NCBI RefSeq assembly: GCF_016865365.1
Contig: NZ_AP024469.1
Coordinates: 4,494,501 to 4,558,500, forward strand
Length of the DNA: 64,000 nucleotides
Direction of reading: 5' to 3'
Source: Geobacter sp. SVR
GTDB taxonomy: Bacteria; Desulfobacterota; Desulfuromonadia; Geobacterales; Pseudopelobacteraceae
Positions 8,452 through 16,496 of this stretch are shown in pieces; position 1 is the first letter of the stretch, and each line of letters begins with the position of its first letter. A program made the position numbers and the translations under genes. The notes under the pieces are model-generated. The model did not search any database and had not been told where the DNA came from. It saw only the letters and a program-made list of their open reading frames with translations.

Positions 8452-8694
8452 ATGAAAAAGATCGTATCCAGCATCATCGCCACCCTCGTAGCCGTTTCCT
8501 TCTCCGCCGTTGTTTTCGCTGCTGACGCTGCCAAGCCGGCTGCTCCGGCTGCTACCGAAGCTCCTGCTGCTGGCGAAGTGAAAAAAGAAGAGAAGAAACC
8601 GGCTAAGAAGAAAAAAGCCAAAAAAGCTAAGAAAGCTGCTGAGCCGAAGAAAGAAGAAGCTCCTGCTGCAACTGCTGCTCCTGCTGCTAAGTAA
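8452..8694 (+). CDS. small exported Lys/Ala/Pro-rich protein of unknown function
   Basis: An 80-residue protein: signal peptide (MKKIVSSIIATLVAVSFSA to about residue 25), then a low-complexity tail of Ala-Pro blocks alternating with Lys/Glu blocks such as KKAKKAKKAAEPKKEE. GGAGG eight bases ahead fixes the ATG; a TTG five codons earlier overlaps that site and is unlikely. It is monocistronic, with a sigma-54 type promoter and its own tetraloop terminator. The tail is very basic and probably disordered in the periplasm. Acid-shock-type or histone-like roles could be imagined, but nothing in the sequence proves one. Confidence 0.8.
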   Translation: MKKIVSSIIATLVAVSFSAVVFAADAAKPAAPAATEAPAAGEVKKEEKKPAKKKKAKKAKKAAEPKKEEAPAATAAPAAK

Positions 8695-8717
8695 TTTTTT
8701 CTTCACCGGTTACAGAA

Positions 8718-8746
8718 AAGGCCGCATCTTCGGATGCGGCCTTTTT
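8718..8746 (+). terminator. rho-independent terminator
   Basis: AAGGCCGCATC-TTCG-GATGCGGCC followed by TTTTT: an UUCG tetraloop hairpin just after the Lys/Ala-rich gene. Confidence 0.85.
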
Positions 8747-8790
8747 GTTTTGCGCTCTGAAAACCGGCACGATGGCCGGGCAACGAAGGG

Positions 8791-10464
8791 CTACATCTCC
8801 ATGATCACCGGCAGGATCACCGGACGGCGCTCGATGGTCTTCTTGAAAAAACGCCGCAGCGCCTGGCGTACCGCCTGTTTGACCTCTTCACAATCGCAGC
8901 GCATCTCCTCGTTCAACTCATCCAGGCTGGCGGTCACGACCGCCCGGGCCTCCTCCAGATAGTCCCGGCTCTCGTCCTCGAAAACGAACCCGCGCGAAAC
9001 GATGTCCGGTCCATGGATGATGGCGCCGCTGGTCTGGTTGATGCCGATAATGACCACCACCATGCCGTCCTCTGAAAGATGCTTGCGATCCTTCAGCACG
9101 ATGGCGCCCACATCGCCGATCCCCTTGCCGTCCACGAATACCCGTCCCGACTCGACCTTTTCGACGATCGCTGCCGTTTCGGCATAAAAGGAAACTACAT
9201 CGCCGTTGGTGGCCAGCAGGCAGCGCTCTTCGGGAATGCCGACCCGCTGGGCCAGCTGGATATGCTTGATCAGATGGCGGTATTCGCCGTGGATCGGAAT
9301 GAAAAAGCGCGGCTGAACGGTGTTGAGCATCAGCTTGAGCTCTTCCTGGCTGGCATGCCCGGAAACGTGTACCTCCGATACCCGTTCATGGTAGACCTCG
9401 GCCCCGCGCCGGTAGAGGTGATTGATCAGCTCCGAGATGGTGCGCTCGTTGCCGGGGATCACGCGGGAGGAGAGGATCACCGTGTCACCCTTGGCCAGCT
9501 TGATCTGCTTGTGGTCGTCCATGGCGATGCGGATGAGCGACGACATCGGCTCTCCCTGGCTGCCGGTGGAGATGATGCAGACCTGTTCCGGCGGCAGGTG
9601 TTCGAGCTCCCGCAGGTCCATCAGCGCTTCGTCCGGAATCGTCAGATAGCCCAGTTCCCGGGCGATGCGCACGTTGGCGACCATGGAGCGGCCGTTCAGC
9701 AGAATCCGGCGGCCATTGCGGATGGCCACGTCCGCCACCTGCTGCACGCGATGAATGCTGCTGGAAAAGGCGGCCACGATCACGCGCCCCCGGCACTTGG
9801 GGAAGATCTCGGCCAACGCCTCGCCGACATACTTCTCCGAAAGGGTGAAGCCCTCGCGTTCCACATTGGTGGAGTCGGACAAGAGCGCCAAAACCCCCTC
9901 TTCGCCATAGCGGGAGAGACGCGCCAGGTCGGTCAGCTGGCCGTCCACGGGGGTGTGATCGATCTTGAAGTCGCCCGTGTGGATCACTACCCCTTCCGGG
10001 GTCGTGATGGCCAGGGCGCAGCCGTCCACGATCGAGTGCGCCACCCGCAGGAACTCCACCCGGAAACATCCCAGCTCGACCGTTTCGCGCGGCCGGACGG
10101 TGACCAGCTCGACGGCGCCATCCAGTTTGTATTCCCGCAGTTTTTCATTGACGAAGCCCAGGGTCAGGGCCGAGCCGTAGACCGGGACGTTCAGTTCCTG
10201 CAGGACAAAAGGCAGCGCACCGATATGGTCCTCATGGCCATGGGTCAGACAGATGGCGCGGACCTTGTCGCTGCGCTCCCTGAGCCAGGTTATGTCCGGG
10301 ATGACGTAGTCGATCCCCAGCATGTCCGGTTCCGGAAACATCAGGCCGCAGTCGACGATGACGATGTCGTCTCCGCATTCGTAGGCCATGATGTTCATGC
10401 CGATCTCGCCCAGTCCCCCCAGGGGGATGATGTTGAGAGCGGCTGTCGCTGTCGATTCAGTCAT
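8791..10464 (-). CDS. rnj: ribonuclease J
   Basis: An RNA-degrading metallo-beta-lactamase / beta-CASP protein of 557 residues. The metal site HGHEDHIG lies at about residue 77, with further conserved pieces GGLGEIGMN near the N-terminus, HTGDFKIDHTP, DSTNVEREGFT and HVSGHASQEE in the beta-CASP part, and a C-terminal dimer domain. RNase J combines 5'-3' exonuclease and endonuclease activity in mRNA turnover. The frame is open to 10497 from a TTG, but the ATG at 10464 begins the conserved region and is preferred although its ribosome site is weak. It lies downstream of plsC and two small membrane-protein genes on the same strand. Confidence 0.93.
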   Translation of the reverse strand: MTESTATAALNIIPLGGLGEIGMNIMAYECGDDIVIVDCGLMFPEPDMLGIDYVIPDITWLRERSDKVRAICLTHGHEDHIGALPFVLQELNVPVYGSALTLGFVNEKLREYKLDGAVELVTVRPRETVELGCFRVEFLRVAHSIVDGCALAITTPEGVVIHTGDFKIDHTPVDGQLTDLARLSRYGEEGVLALLSDSTNVEREGFTLSEKYVGEALAEIFPKCRGRVIVAAFSSSIHRVQQVADVAIRNGRRILLNGRSMVANVRIARELGYLTIPDEALMDLRELEHLPPEQVCIISTGSQGEPMSSLIRIAMDDHKQIKLAKGDTVILSSRVIPGNERTISELINHLYRRGAEVYHERVSEVHVSGHASQEELKLMLNTVQPRFFIPIHGEYRHLIKHIQLAQRVGIPEERCLLATNGDVVSFYAETAAIVEKVESGRVFVDGKGIGDVGAIVLKDRKHLSEDGMVVVIIGINQTSGAIIHGPDIVSRGFVFEDESRDYLEEARAVVTASLDELNEEMRCDCEEVKQAVRQALRRFFKKTIERRPVILPVIMEM

Positions 10465-10603
10465 GGGAATTCTTTCAGGTTGCAGTTGATGGGCCAAGCT
10501 GTTGGAAAACGTGACGAGGACTCAAGGATGCACGGTACAACGAACAAGGGAGCGGGAAACTGCTGTTCTTCGTTGAGCCCCGTAGCGGTTTTCCAGCTGT
10601 CTG

Positions 10604-11005
10604 CTAACGTTCCCGCAGCAGCGGCACCAGGGCGCGGATCTTCTCGTCGCAACGTTCGATCCAGTCCTGCCCCGGTGTTTTCAGCCAATGGGCGGCATAA
10701 AAGGAGCTACGCAGGGCGCGGTAGGCGATCAGCGCCCGGGCGATGTCTCCCTGGCGCTCGCTCTGCTCGCCAAGGCTCCAGAGCTGTCGGGCGGCCTGTT
10801 CGATGGTGGGATCAAAGGGAACGAACATATGGATGGCTGATTCGTAACCAGCCACCGCACCGGTGAAATCGCCCCTTTGCAGAGCAGCCTCCCCCAGGGC
10901 GAACTGTTGGTGCAGCCGCCACCAAGTGGTAGCCGTGAACAGCAGGCCGCACAGGACTACGATCACAACCCCGTTCAGCAGTATATATCTGACACGCTCT
11001 GTCAT
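10604..11005 (-). CDS. membrane-anchored TPR-like protein of unknown function
   Basis: A 133-residue protein with one N-terminal membrane segment (about residues 8-27, ILLNGVVIVVLCGLLFTA) and a soluble part whose spacing (ALGEAALQRGDFTGAVAGYE, then QLWSLGEQSERQGDIARA) looks like one or two tetratricopeptide helices. AGAAGG lies four to nine bases ahead of ATG. The frame is open further upstream, but that part overlaps the next gene. Probably in an operon plsC - 61-residue membrane protein - this gene - RNase J. A role in envelope assembly or protein contact is likely but not shown. Confidence 0.75.
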   Translation of the reverse strand: MTERVRYILLNGVVIVVLCGLLFTATTWWRLHQQFALGEAALQRGDFTGAVAGYESAIHMFVPFDPTIEQAARQLWSLGEQSERQGDIARALIAYRALRSSFYAAHWLKTPGQDWIERCDEKIRALVPLLRER

Positions 11006-11043
11006 AAAACCTTCTCGACCTCTGGTACGACCCTCAAGCGGCC

Positions 11044-11229
11044 TCAGCCGAAAAAGTGCGGTACGCACACAAGCAGGATGCCGATCGCCGTTACTATCAC
11101 GCCGGCCAGCACTGCGCAGGCGGCCAGGATATCCTTGGGAGGGCTCAGGCGATGGGCCGCCGGCAGGCCCCATACCACCGCGGCCAGACCGCAGATAATC
11201 AGGGGAATGTATTTGATGCCTGCGTACAT
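11044..11229 (-). CDS. small membrane protein, two transmembrane helices
   Basis: A 61-residue protein consisting almost wholly of two hydrophobic segments (about 6-24 and 33-57) with a short polar loop HRLSPPKD between them. Its ATG overlaps the plsC stop (TGATG) with GGAGG seven bases ahead, indicating translational coupling to the acyltransferase. Function unknown; the tight link suggests an accessory of the acyltransferase or of the membrane protein downstream. Confidence 0.8.
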   Translation of the reverse strand: MYAGIKYIPLIICGLAAVVWGLPAAHRLSPPKDILAACAVLAGVIVTAIGILLVCVPHFFG

Positions 11230-11933
11230 CAGACCTCCAGTGCCGAACCGATGGCAGTCCGGACCTGTTCCATCAACCGGTTTTCAGCCTCGGACCGTGA
11301 TGCGGCGGACGCAGGCATTACCGCCGGATGGAGCGTGATGGTGATTGCACCGCGGTAAATCCTGGTTCGTCCGGCCGGATTGACCCTGCCGCTGCCGTTG
11401 ATCGTAACGGGAATCACCGGCACGCCGGCCTTGAGTGCCAACAGGAAACCACCCCGCTTGAAGGGCAGCAACCGGCAGTCGAGCGAACGGGTTCCTTCGG
11501 GAAACATGACCACGCTCTTGCCGGACCGGATCACAGCGGCGGCGCTGTCCATGCTCTTCAGGGCCTGGCGGCCGTCGCTGCGATCCAGGGGTATATAGCC
11601 CCCCCGTCTCATGGAAGCCCCGAACACCGGGATATCAAACAGCTCCTTCTTGGCGATCAGGTTGATCTGGCGCGGCATTGAGGCCAAGAGTGCCAGGATG
11701 TCAAAATTGCTCTGGTGATTGCTCATGAAAATCACCGGTCCGTCCGGCAAATTCCGGGCGCCCCGCACGACCACCGGAACATGAACCAGCCCGAGGGAAA
11801 GACGCGCCCACCAGCGCGCGTGAAAGGCATAGGCCCGACCGCTGGCATCCACGAGGCTGCACAGCAGCGCGCTGGCCGCAAACAGAAAGGTAAGAGGGAT
11901 GAACAGCGACAGAAACAGGTATGCGCGTACCAT
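11229..11933 (-). CDS. plsC: 1-acyl-sn-glycerol-3-phosphate acyltransferase
   Basis: Transfers an acyl group to lysophosphatidic acid, giving phosphatidic acid for membrane lipids. The 234-residue protein has an N-terminal hydrophobic segment (about 4-24), the catalytic NHQSNFD (the HX4D motif) at about 73, PLDRSDGRQA, the acceptor-binding FPEGTRS at about 143 and VPVIPVTI. GGAG precedes the start by about ten bases. It leads a probable minus-strand operon and is translationally coupled to a 61-residue membrane protein. Which acyl donor it uses cannot be told. Confidence 0.92.
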   Translation of the reverse strand: MVRAYLFLSLFIPLTFLFAASALLCSLVDASGRAYAFHARWWARLSLGLVHVPVVVRGARNLPDGPVIFMSNHQSNFDILALLASMPRQINLIAKKELFDIPVFGASMRRGGYIPLDRSDGRQALKSMDSAAAVIRSGKSVVMFPEGTRSLDCRLLPFKRGGFLLALKAGVPVIPVTINGSGRVNPAGRTRIYRGAITITLHPAVMPASAASRSEAENRLMEQVRTAIGSALEV

Positions 11934-12111
11934 GCGGAAGCTCCAAGATTAACCTGTGTAACTTACTTGGTTCACCGTCATGAGTCAACAAAATGTGATT
12001 GCCCGGTTCCGCGCCTTTGTGAGGCCGCTTTTGTTAACAAACCCGATCATGGTATCATTATTCAGACACAGCGCCGTTTGAGGCCCCGGCCCCAGACGGA
12101 AAGGAGGATGT

Positions 12112-12597
12112 ATGAACATCATCGAATGCACCATCGCCATGAAGCAAGGGACTCACGCGCATTACCGGCGATTGGCTGAGGCAGTAGGAGACACGGAACT
12201 GCAACGCCTGTTCTCGTTGCTGGCGGATGAGGAACAGAAACACATCGGTCTGCTGCAGAAAATCAACAGCAGAGTGCGGCCGACCAGCGACGAACTGACC
12301 GCCCTTGAGGCGAGCGTATGTGCTTACCGGCCAATGCTGAACGAAGCCGACCTGAACGCCGAACTGGACCGTGACCCTGACGCCTTTCGTCATGTGGTCA
12401 AAGATGAAGAGGAAACCATCGAGTTTTTCGACCTTCTGGCCAGGGAGTGCCAGGATGCCAGGATGAAGAAACTCTGTCTGCTGCTGGCCAGACAGGAGCG
12501 CAAGCACCTGGCAACCGTCGAAAACATCTACGACTTTGTGGAAGAACCGAGGACGTACCTGGAGTGGGGCGAATTCAGCAACCTGCATAAACTGTAG
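12112..12597 (+). CDS. ferritin-like / rubrerythrin-like four-helix protein
   Basis: A 161-residue all-helical protein with the metal-binding pattern of the ferritin-like fold: ADEEQKHIGLL in the second helix, DEEETIEFFDLLA in the third and ARQERKHLATVE in the fourth, supplying Glu and His ligands for a di-iron site. There is no C-terminal rubredoxin domain, so it is not a full rubrerythrin. Such proteins in anaerobes are linked to peroxide reduction or iron handling. GGAAAGGAGG lies just ahead of ATG. It stands alone, upstream of the dehydrogenase genes, which have their own promoter. Confidence 0.85.
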   Translation: MNIIECTIAMKQGTHAHYRRLAEAVGDTELQRLFSLLADEEQKHIGLLQKINSRVRPTSDELTALEASVCAYRPMLNEADLNAELDRDPDAFRHVVKDEEETIEFFDLLARECQDARMKKLCLLLARQERKHLATVENIYDFVEEPRTYLEWGEFSNLHKL

Positions 12598-12623
12598 CGC
12601 CAGTGGGCCGTGCCCCGGTGAAC

Positions 12624-12651
12624 TTGCGAAGCCTTTGTAACATGGGATAAT
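12624..12651 (+). promoter_or_regulatory. candidate promoter of the 2-oxoacid dehydrogenase genes
   Basis: TTGCGA (12624-12629), 16 bases, GATAAT (12646-12651), 28 bases before the E1-alpha start. The spacer contains TTTGTAACAT. Confidence 0.5.
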
Positions 12652-12679
12652 AGGGAAAGCCGTTCGCCGGGGAGGGATC

Positions 12680-13657
12680 ATGGAAACGACATTGCGCCGG
12701 GTCCTGCCGGACCAGGAGTTGATCAGGCTCTACGAGCAGATGTTCCTTTCGCGCGAATTCGAGGAGCGGTGTGCCGAGCAGTACTCCAAAGGGCACATCA
12801 CCGGATTCCTGCATCTCTACAGCGGTCAGGAGGCGGTGGCGGTCGGGGCTACGGCGGGATTGCACCGGGATGATTACATCCTCTCCGCCTACCGCGAGCA
12901 TGCCCAGGCCATCGTACGCGGAGCGGAGCCGCGACGGGTGATGGCCGAACTGTTCGGCAAGGCTACCGGCATCTGCAAGGGCAAGGGGGGCTCCATGCAC
13001 CTCTTCGATCCCTCGCTGAACTTCATGGGGGGCTACGCCATCGTGGGGGGGCAATTTCCGATCTCGGTCGGCCTGGCATTCGCCTCTCGCTATCGGGGTG
13101 AGGACCGCATCGCAGCCTGTTTCTTCGGCGACGGCGCCGTCAATCAGGGCACCTTCCACGAATCCCTCAACTGGGCCCAGCTGTGGCAACTACCGGTGCT
13201 GTTCATCTGCGAGAACAACTTCTACGGCATCGGCACCGAACTTCACCGTTCCTCTGCCCTCGCCTCGATCCACCGCCGCACCTGCGGCTATGATATCCCC
13301 TCCGAAAAAGTGGATGGCATGGACGTGATCGCCATGTACAAGGCGGTCAGGCATGCCGCCGAAAAAGTCCGCGAAACCGGCCGCCCTCATTTCATCGAAG
13401 CCACCACCTACCGTTTCCGGGGACATTCCATGTCCGATCCCGGCAAGTACCGCTCGGCAGCCGAACATGAACTATGGAAGACCCGAGACCCTTTGCCCAA
13501 TTATGCCCGCCGCCTGATCCAGGAAGATATTGCCACGCGGGAGGCGCTGGATGCCATCGAGGCCCGCTGCAAGACGATCATAGACGAGGCGGTCGCCTTT
13601 GCGGAGCAATCCCCCTGGCCGGAGGATGCGGAGGTCTTTAACGATATTTACGTGTGA
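12680..13657 (+). CDS. 2-oxoacid dehydrogenase E1 component, alpha subunit (pyruvate or acetoin type)
   Basis: A thiamine-diphosphate-dependent subunit of 325 residues. The ThDP/Mg motif runs GDGAVNQGTFHESLN to ENN (about residues 151-182). YREHAQAI (about 74) and the phosphorylation-loop region YRFRGHSMSDP (about 250) are typical of PDH E1-alpha and AcoA. With the next two genes it makes a decarboxylating complex producing acetyl-CoA from pyruvate, or from acetoin by cleavage to acetaldehyde and acetyl-CoA. The sequence alone does not separate the two; Pelobacter relatives use the acetoin enzyme. GGGGAGGGATC precedes ATG. A repeat element separates it from the beta subunit. Confidence 0.9.
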   Translation: METTLRRVLPDQELIRLYEQMFLSREFEERCAEQYSKGHITGFLHLYSGQEAVAVGATAGLHRDDYILSAYREHAQAIVRGAEPRRVMAELFGKATGICKGKGGSMHLFDPSLNFMGGYAIVGGQFPISVGLAFASRYRGEDRIAACFFGDGAVNQGTFHESLNWAQLWQLPVLFICENNFYGIGTELHRSSALASIHRRTCGYDIPSEKVDGMDVIAMYKAVRHAAEKVRETGRPHFIEATTYRFRGHSMSDPGKYRSAAEHELWKTRDPLPNYARRLIQEDIATREALDAIEARCKTIIDEAVAFAEQSPWPEDAEVFNDIYV

Positions 13658-13674
13658 ATTTTAAAATCTAACAT

Positions 13675-13890
13675 CTGCACAGAGACGCAGAGACACAGGG
13701 GTGTTGCATATATGTCGGATTCGTAACTCCCCCTGTCCCCCTCTTATCCTAAGAGGGGGAACGTGCTGTCAGGGCACTGCTGAAATTCCACCGGCAGTCC
13801 GCCGAAGCGTCCTCCCCTTAGACTAAGGGGACCCACAGGGCCTAAAGAGGACAGGAGGGGTTACCGATTTTCTCCGTGTCTCCGTGGCAG
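13675..13890. repeat. nested inverted-repeat element between the E1-alpha and E1-beta genes
   Basis: Outer arms CTGCACAGAGACGCAGAGA (from 13675) and TCTCCGTGTCTCCGTGGCAG (to 13890) are imperfect inverse copies. Inside, TAACTCCCCCTGTCC (13724-13738) is repeated inverted as GGACAGGAGGGGTTA (13849-13863, two mismatches). Two small hairpins (CCCCTCTTATCCTAAGAGGGG and CCCCTTAGACTAAGGGG) lie within. There is no ORF inside. The form is that of a non-autonomous miniature element or stacked intergenic repeats. Confidence 0.7.
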
Positions 13891-13915
13891 ACGTCCGGTT
13901 GTATGGAGGGTGGTC

Positions 13916-14902
13916 ATGTCCGTTTTAACATACCGTGATGCGCTCAATCTGGCGCTGAAGGAAGAGATGCGCCGCGACCCGTCGATGGTGGTCTGGGGGG
14001 AGGATGTGGCCTTGTACGAAGGCTCCTTCAAGGTCACCCGCGGACTGCTGGCCGAATTCGGCGAAGAACGGGTCAAGGATACCCCCATCTCCGAGAACAC
14101 CATTGTCGGCGTGGCGGTGGGGGCAGCCATGGGGGGCCTGCGGCCGGTCATCGAGCTGATGACGGTCAATTTCGCTCTTTTGGCCATGGACCAGATCATC
14201 AACCACATGGCCAAGATCCGTTCCATGTTCGGCGGCCAGACCTTCCTGCCGATGACCATCCGCATGCCCGGCGGCGGGGGCAGCCAGCTGGCGGCCCAGC
14301 ACTCCCAGAGCCTGGAGACCTACTTCATGCACTGTCCCGGCCTGCGGGTGCTCTATCCGGCCACACCATCCGATGCCAAGGGGCTGCTCAAGACCGCCAT
14401 CCGTGACAATAACCCGGTCATCTTCCTGGAACACGAACTGCTCTACAACAGCAAGGGGGAAGTGCCGGAAGATCCAGAGTTCCTGATACCGGCAGGCCAG
14501 GCCGAAATCAAACGGCCGGGCGAGCATGTCACCATCGTGGCCTATGCCCGCATGACGATTCTGGCCCTGCAGGCAGCGGAGGAGTTGGAGCGGGATGGGA
14601 TCTCCTGCGAGGTGGTGGATCTGCGCAGCCTGGCGCCGCTGGACGAAGAGACCGTCATCGCCTCGGCCACCAGGACCGGCCGGGCCGTGGTGGTGGATGA
14701 ATGCTGGCGCACCTGCGGCCTGGGGGCCGAGATCGCCAGCCGCATCTTCGAGCGCTGTTTCGATCGGCTGCAGGCGCCGGTCAAACGCGTATCGGGGCTG
14801 GATGTGCCGATGCCCTATTCGCGCAAGATCGAGCGGATCTGCATTCCTCAGACGGAGACGATCGTTCAGGCAGTCAAAGATGTAATGTCCGGCCGCTACT
14901 AG
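13916..14902 (+). CDS. 2-oxoacid dehydrogenase E1 component, beta subunit
   Basis: A 328-residue partner of the E1-alpha subunit, with the family pieces WGEDVALYEGSFKVT, DTPISENTIVGVAVGAA, RMPGGGGSQLAAQHSQSLE and HELLYNSKGEVPED in the pyrimidine-binding domain, and the C-terminal transketolase domain with VVDLRSLAPLDEETV and VVVDECWRTCGLGAEIASR. ATG at 13916 has GGAGG eight bases ahead; a GTG two codons earlier is in frame. The 258-base gap to E1-alpha is filled by a repeat element, which may lower or separate its expression. Confidence 0.92.
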   Translation: MSVLTYRDALNLALKEEMRRDPSMVVWGEDVALYEGSFKVTRGLLAEFGEERVKDTPISENTIVGVAVGAAMGGLRPVIELMTVNFALLAMDQIINHMAKIRSMFGGQTFLPMTIRMPGGGGSQLAAQHSQSLETYFMHCPGLRVLYPATPSDAKGLLKTAIRDNNPVIFLEHELLYNSKGEVPEDPEFLIPAGQAEIKRPGEHVTIVAYARMTILALQAAEELERDGISCEVVDLRSLAPLDEETVIASATRTGRAVVVDECWRTCGLGAEIASRIFERCFDRLQAPVKRVSGLDVPMPYSRKIERICIPQTETIVQAVKDVMSGRY

Positions 14903-14906
14903 ATAG

Positions 14907-15003
14907 GCTGAAAAACAGGTTGCTCAAAAATAGTCAGATCGTCGCACCCGCACAAGAGGGCTTTTGAGGACGGCGGCGAGATGGCTGTTTTTCAGCAACC
15001 TCA
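14907..15003. repeat. intergenic repeat with inverted ends before the E2 gene
   Basis: GCTGAAAAACAGGTTGCT near 14908 and TGTTTTTCAGCAACCT near 14988 contain inverse copies (GCTGAAAAACA / TGTTTTTCAGC and AGGTTGCT / AGCAACCT) in permuted order. The centre reads through CGCACCCGCACAAGAGGG and GGACGGCGGCGAGATGG. It looks like an intergenic repeat unit common in Geobacter-type genomes; copy number cannot be tested here. Confidence 0.5.
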
Positions 15004-15024
15004 AGCATTGAGGAGGGGAAAGCG

Positions 15025-16302
15025 ATGGCCGTCGAGATCAGGATGCCCAAGCTGTCGGACACCATGACCGAGGGAAGTTTCATCGGCTGGCGCAAGAACG
15101 TGGGAGAACGGATCGAACGGGGGGACGTGATCGCCGAGGTGGAGACCGATAAGGCGGTCATGGAACTGGAAGCCTTCGCCTCCGGAGTCTTGCTGAAAAC
15201 CATGGCCAAAGGAGGGGAGAACGTACCGGTCGGGACGGTGCTGGGGCTGATCGGCGAACCGGGGGAGCAGGTGCCGGATGCCGGACAACCGGCGCAGCCG
15301 ACCGCAGCAGCGCCTTCTCCCGCAGAACCGCCGGCGGAACCTTCCCCGACGGCTGCACCCAAGCCGGTCCACCCGGACGAACCACTGGTGGAGACGCCCC
15401 CCGTACAACCGGCCAGCACACCCCTTTCAATCCCGGAAAGCGAGAATATCAAGGCATCGCCGATGGTGCGCCATATGGCCCTGGAGCGGGGCATCAACCT
15501 GGCCGATATCCGTGGCAGCGGCCCGGACGGCCGGATTCTGCAGGAAGACCTGCTAGCCGCGACCGTCGGCAGGCCGGAGCACCGGCAGGTACCGGCGCCA
15601 GCGCCGGAGCAGCCCATTGCCGAGCCTGCCACGGCCACTGCAGCTCCCGTCACCCCTGCTTCAGGCATGCGCCAGGCCATAGCAGCCACGGTGATCCGCT
15701 CCTGGCAGGAAATTCCGCAGTTCAGCGTTACCGTTGAAATCGGCATGGAGGCCTGCCGGGAGATCGTCACGGAGCTGAAGAAGGGGGACAAGCGGGTGGG
15801 ATACCAGTCCCTGGTGCTCAAAGCATGCTGTGTGGCGCTGCGGGAGTTCCCCCTGCTGCTGCCGGGAGTGGCCGGGGACGCGCCGATCAACATCGGGTTT
15901 GCCGTGGCGCTGCCGGACGAGGGCCTGCTGGTGCCGGTCATCCGGGACTGCCAGCGCCGCTCCCCGGCCGAAATCGAAGCCGAGGCGGTGCGCCTGGCCG
16001 AGCGTTCGCGCGCAGGACGACTGACTGCCGACGAGTTCAGCGGCGGACACTTTTCGATCTCCAACCTGGGTATGTTCGGGGTGGAGCATTTCAACGCCCT
16101 GATCGTGCCGGGCCAGATGGGGGTCCTGGCGCTGGGGAGCGTGGCTGAACGGCCGGTGGCGCGCGCGAACCAATTGTCGGTAGCGGTCACCATGCGGGCC
16201 ACGCTGTGCGCCGACCACCGCGCCGTGGATGGCGCCTATGCTGCCCGTTTTCTGGGACGGTTGCGCGAGATCCTGGAACAGCCGTTGACGCTGCTGGTGT
16301 AA
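15025..16302 (+). CDS. 2-oxoacid dehydrogenase E2 component, dihydrolipoamide acyltransferase
   Basis: The 425-residue core of the complex. One lipoyl domain (1-80) carries the modified Lys43 in ETDKAVMEL. A Pro/Ala-rich linker (about 90-140) leads to the peripheral-subunit-binding domain (about 147-180, SPMVRHMALERGINLADIRG), a second Ala/Pro linker, and the catalytic domain (about 212-425) ending in DHRAVDGAYAARFL with catalytic His398. GAGGAGGGG precedes ATG. No E3 (dihydrolipoamide dehydrogenase) gene follows: the next gene is on the opposite strand, so E3 must be encoded elsewhere. Confidence 0.93.
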   Translation: MAVEIRMPKLSDTMTEGSFIGWRKNVGERIERGDVIAEVETDKAVMELEAFASGVLLKTMAKGGENVPVGTVLGLIGEPGEQVPDAGQPAQPTAAAPSPAEPPAEPSPTAAPKPVHPDEPLVETPPVQPASTPLSIPESENIKASPMVRHMALERGINLADIRGSGPDGRILQEDLLAATVGRPEHRQVPAPAPEQPIAEPATATAAPVTPASGMRQAIAATVIRSWQEIPQFSVTVEIGMEACREIVTELKKGDKRVGYQSLVLKACCVALREFPLLLPGVAGDAPINIGFAVALPDEGLLVPVIRDCQRRSPAEIEAEAVRLAERSRAGRLTADEFSGGHFSISNLGMFGVEHFNALIVPGQMGVLALGSVAERPVARANQLSVAVTMRATLCADHRAVDGAYAARFLGRLREILEQPLTLLV

Positions 16303-16337
16303 CGGAGGGAAATTGCTTTCGGAATCGGTCAGAAAAC

Positions 16338-16373
16338 GTTCAGCCTCCGGCAACGATGTGCCGGAGGCTGAAC
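16338..16373. terminator. strong hairpin after the E2 gene
   Basis: A perfect 15-base stem, GTTCAGCCTCCGGCA with TGCCGGAGGCTGAAC, loop ACGATG. There is no long U-run, so termination efficiency is uncertain. Confidence 0.65.
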
Positions 16374-16496
16374 ACTGAAAACTGCCCTGCATTTCTCAGC
16401 GGAACGCCGCGGTTTCCTGCCGTGGCATGAATGTCTCCGTCGCTCGACATTCTGGAGAGGCTCCCTGCAAGAGGACCGGCCCGTAATGGCCGCCGT

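Noticed and set aside
9079-10866. A 595-codon open frame antisense to RNase J
   Set aside because: It runs through RNase J and into the next gene with unnatural composition; the RNase J reading is certain.
12632-12651. TTTGTAACAT before the dehydrogenase genes as a Pho box
   Set aside because: Only one copy is present, with no repeat at 11 bases, so it may be chance. The same holds for single copies near 32397, 42115 and 54135.
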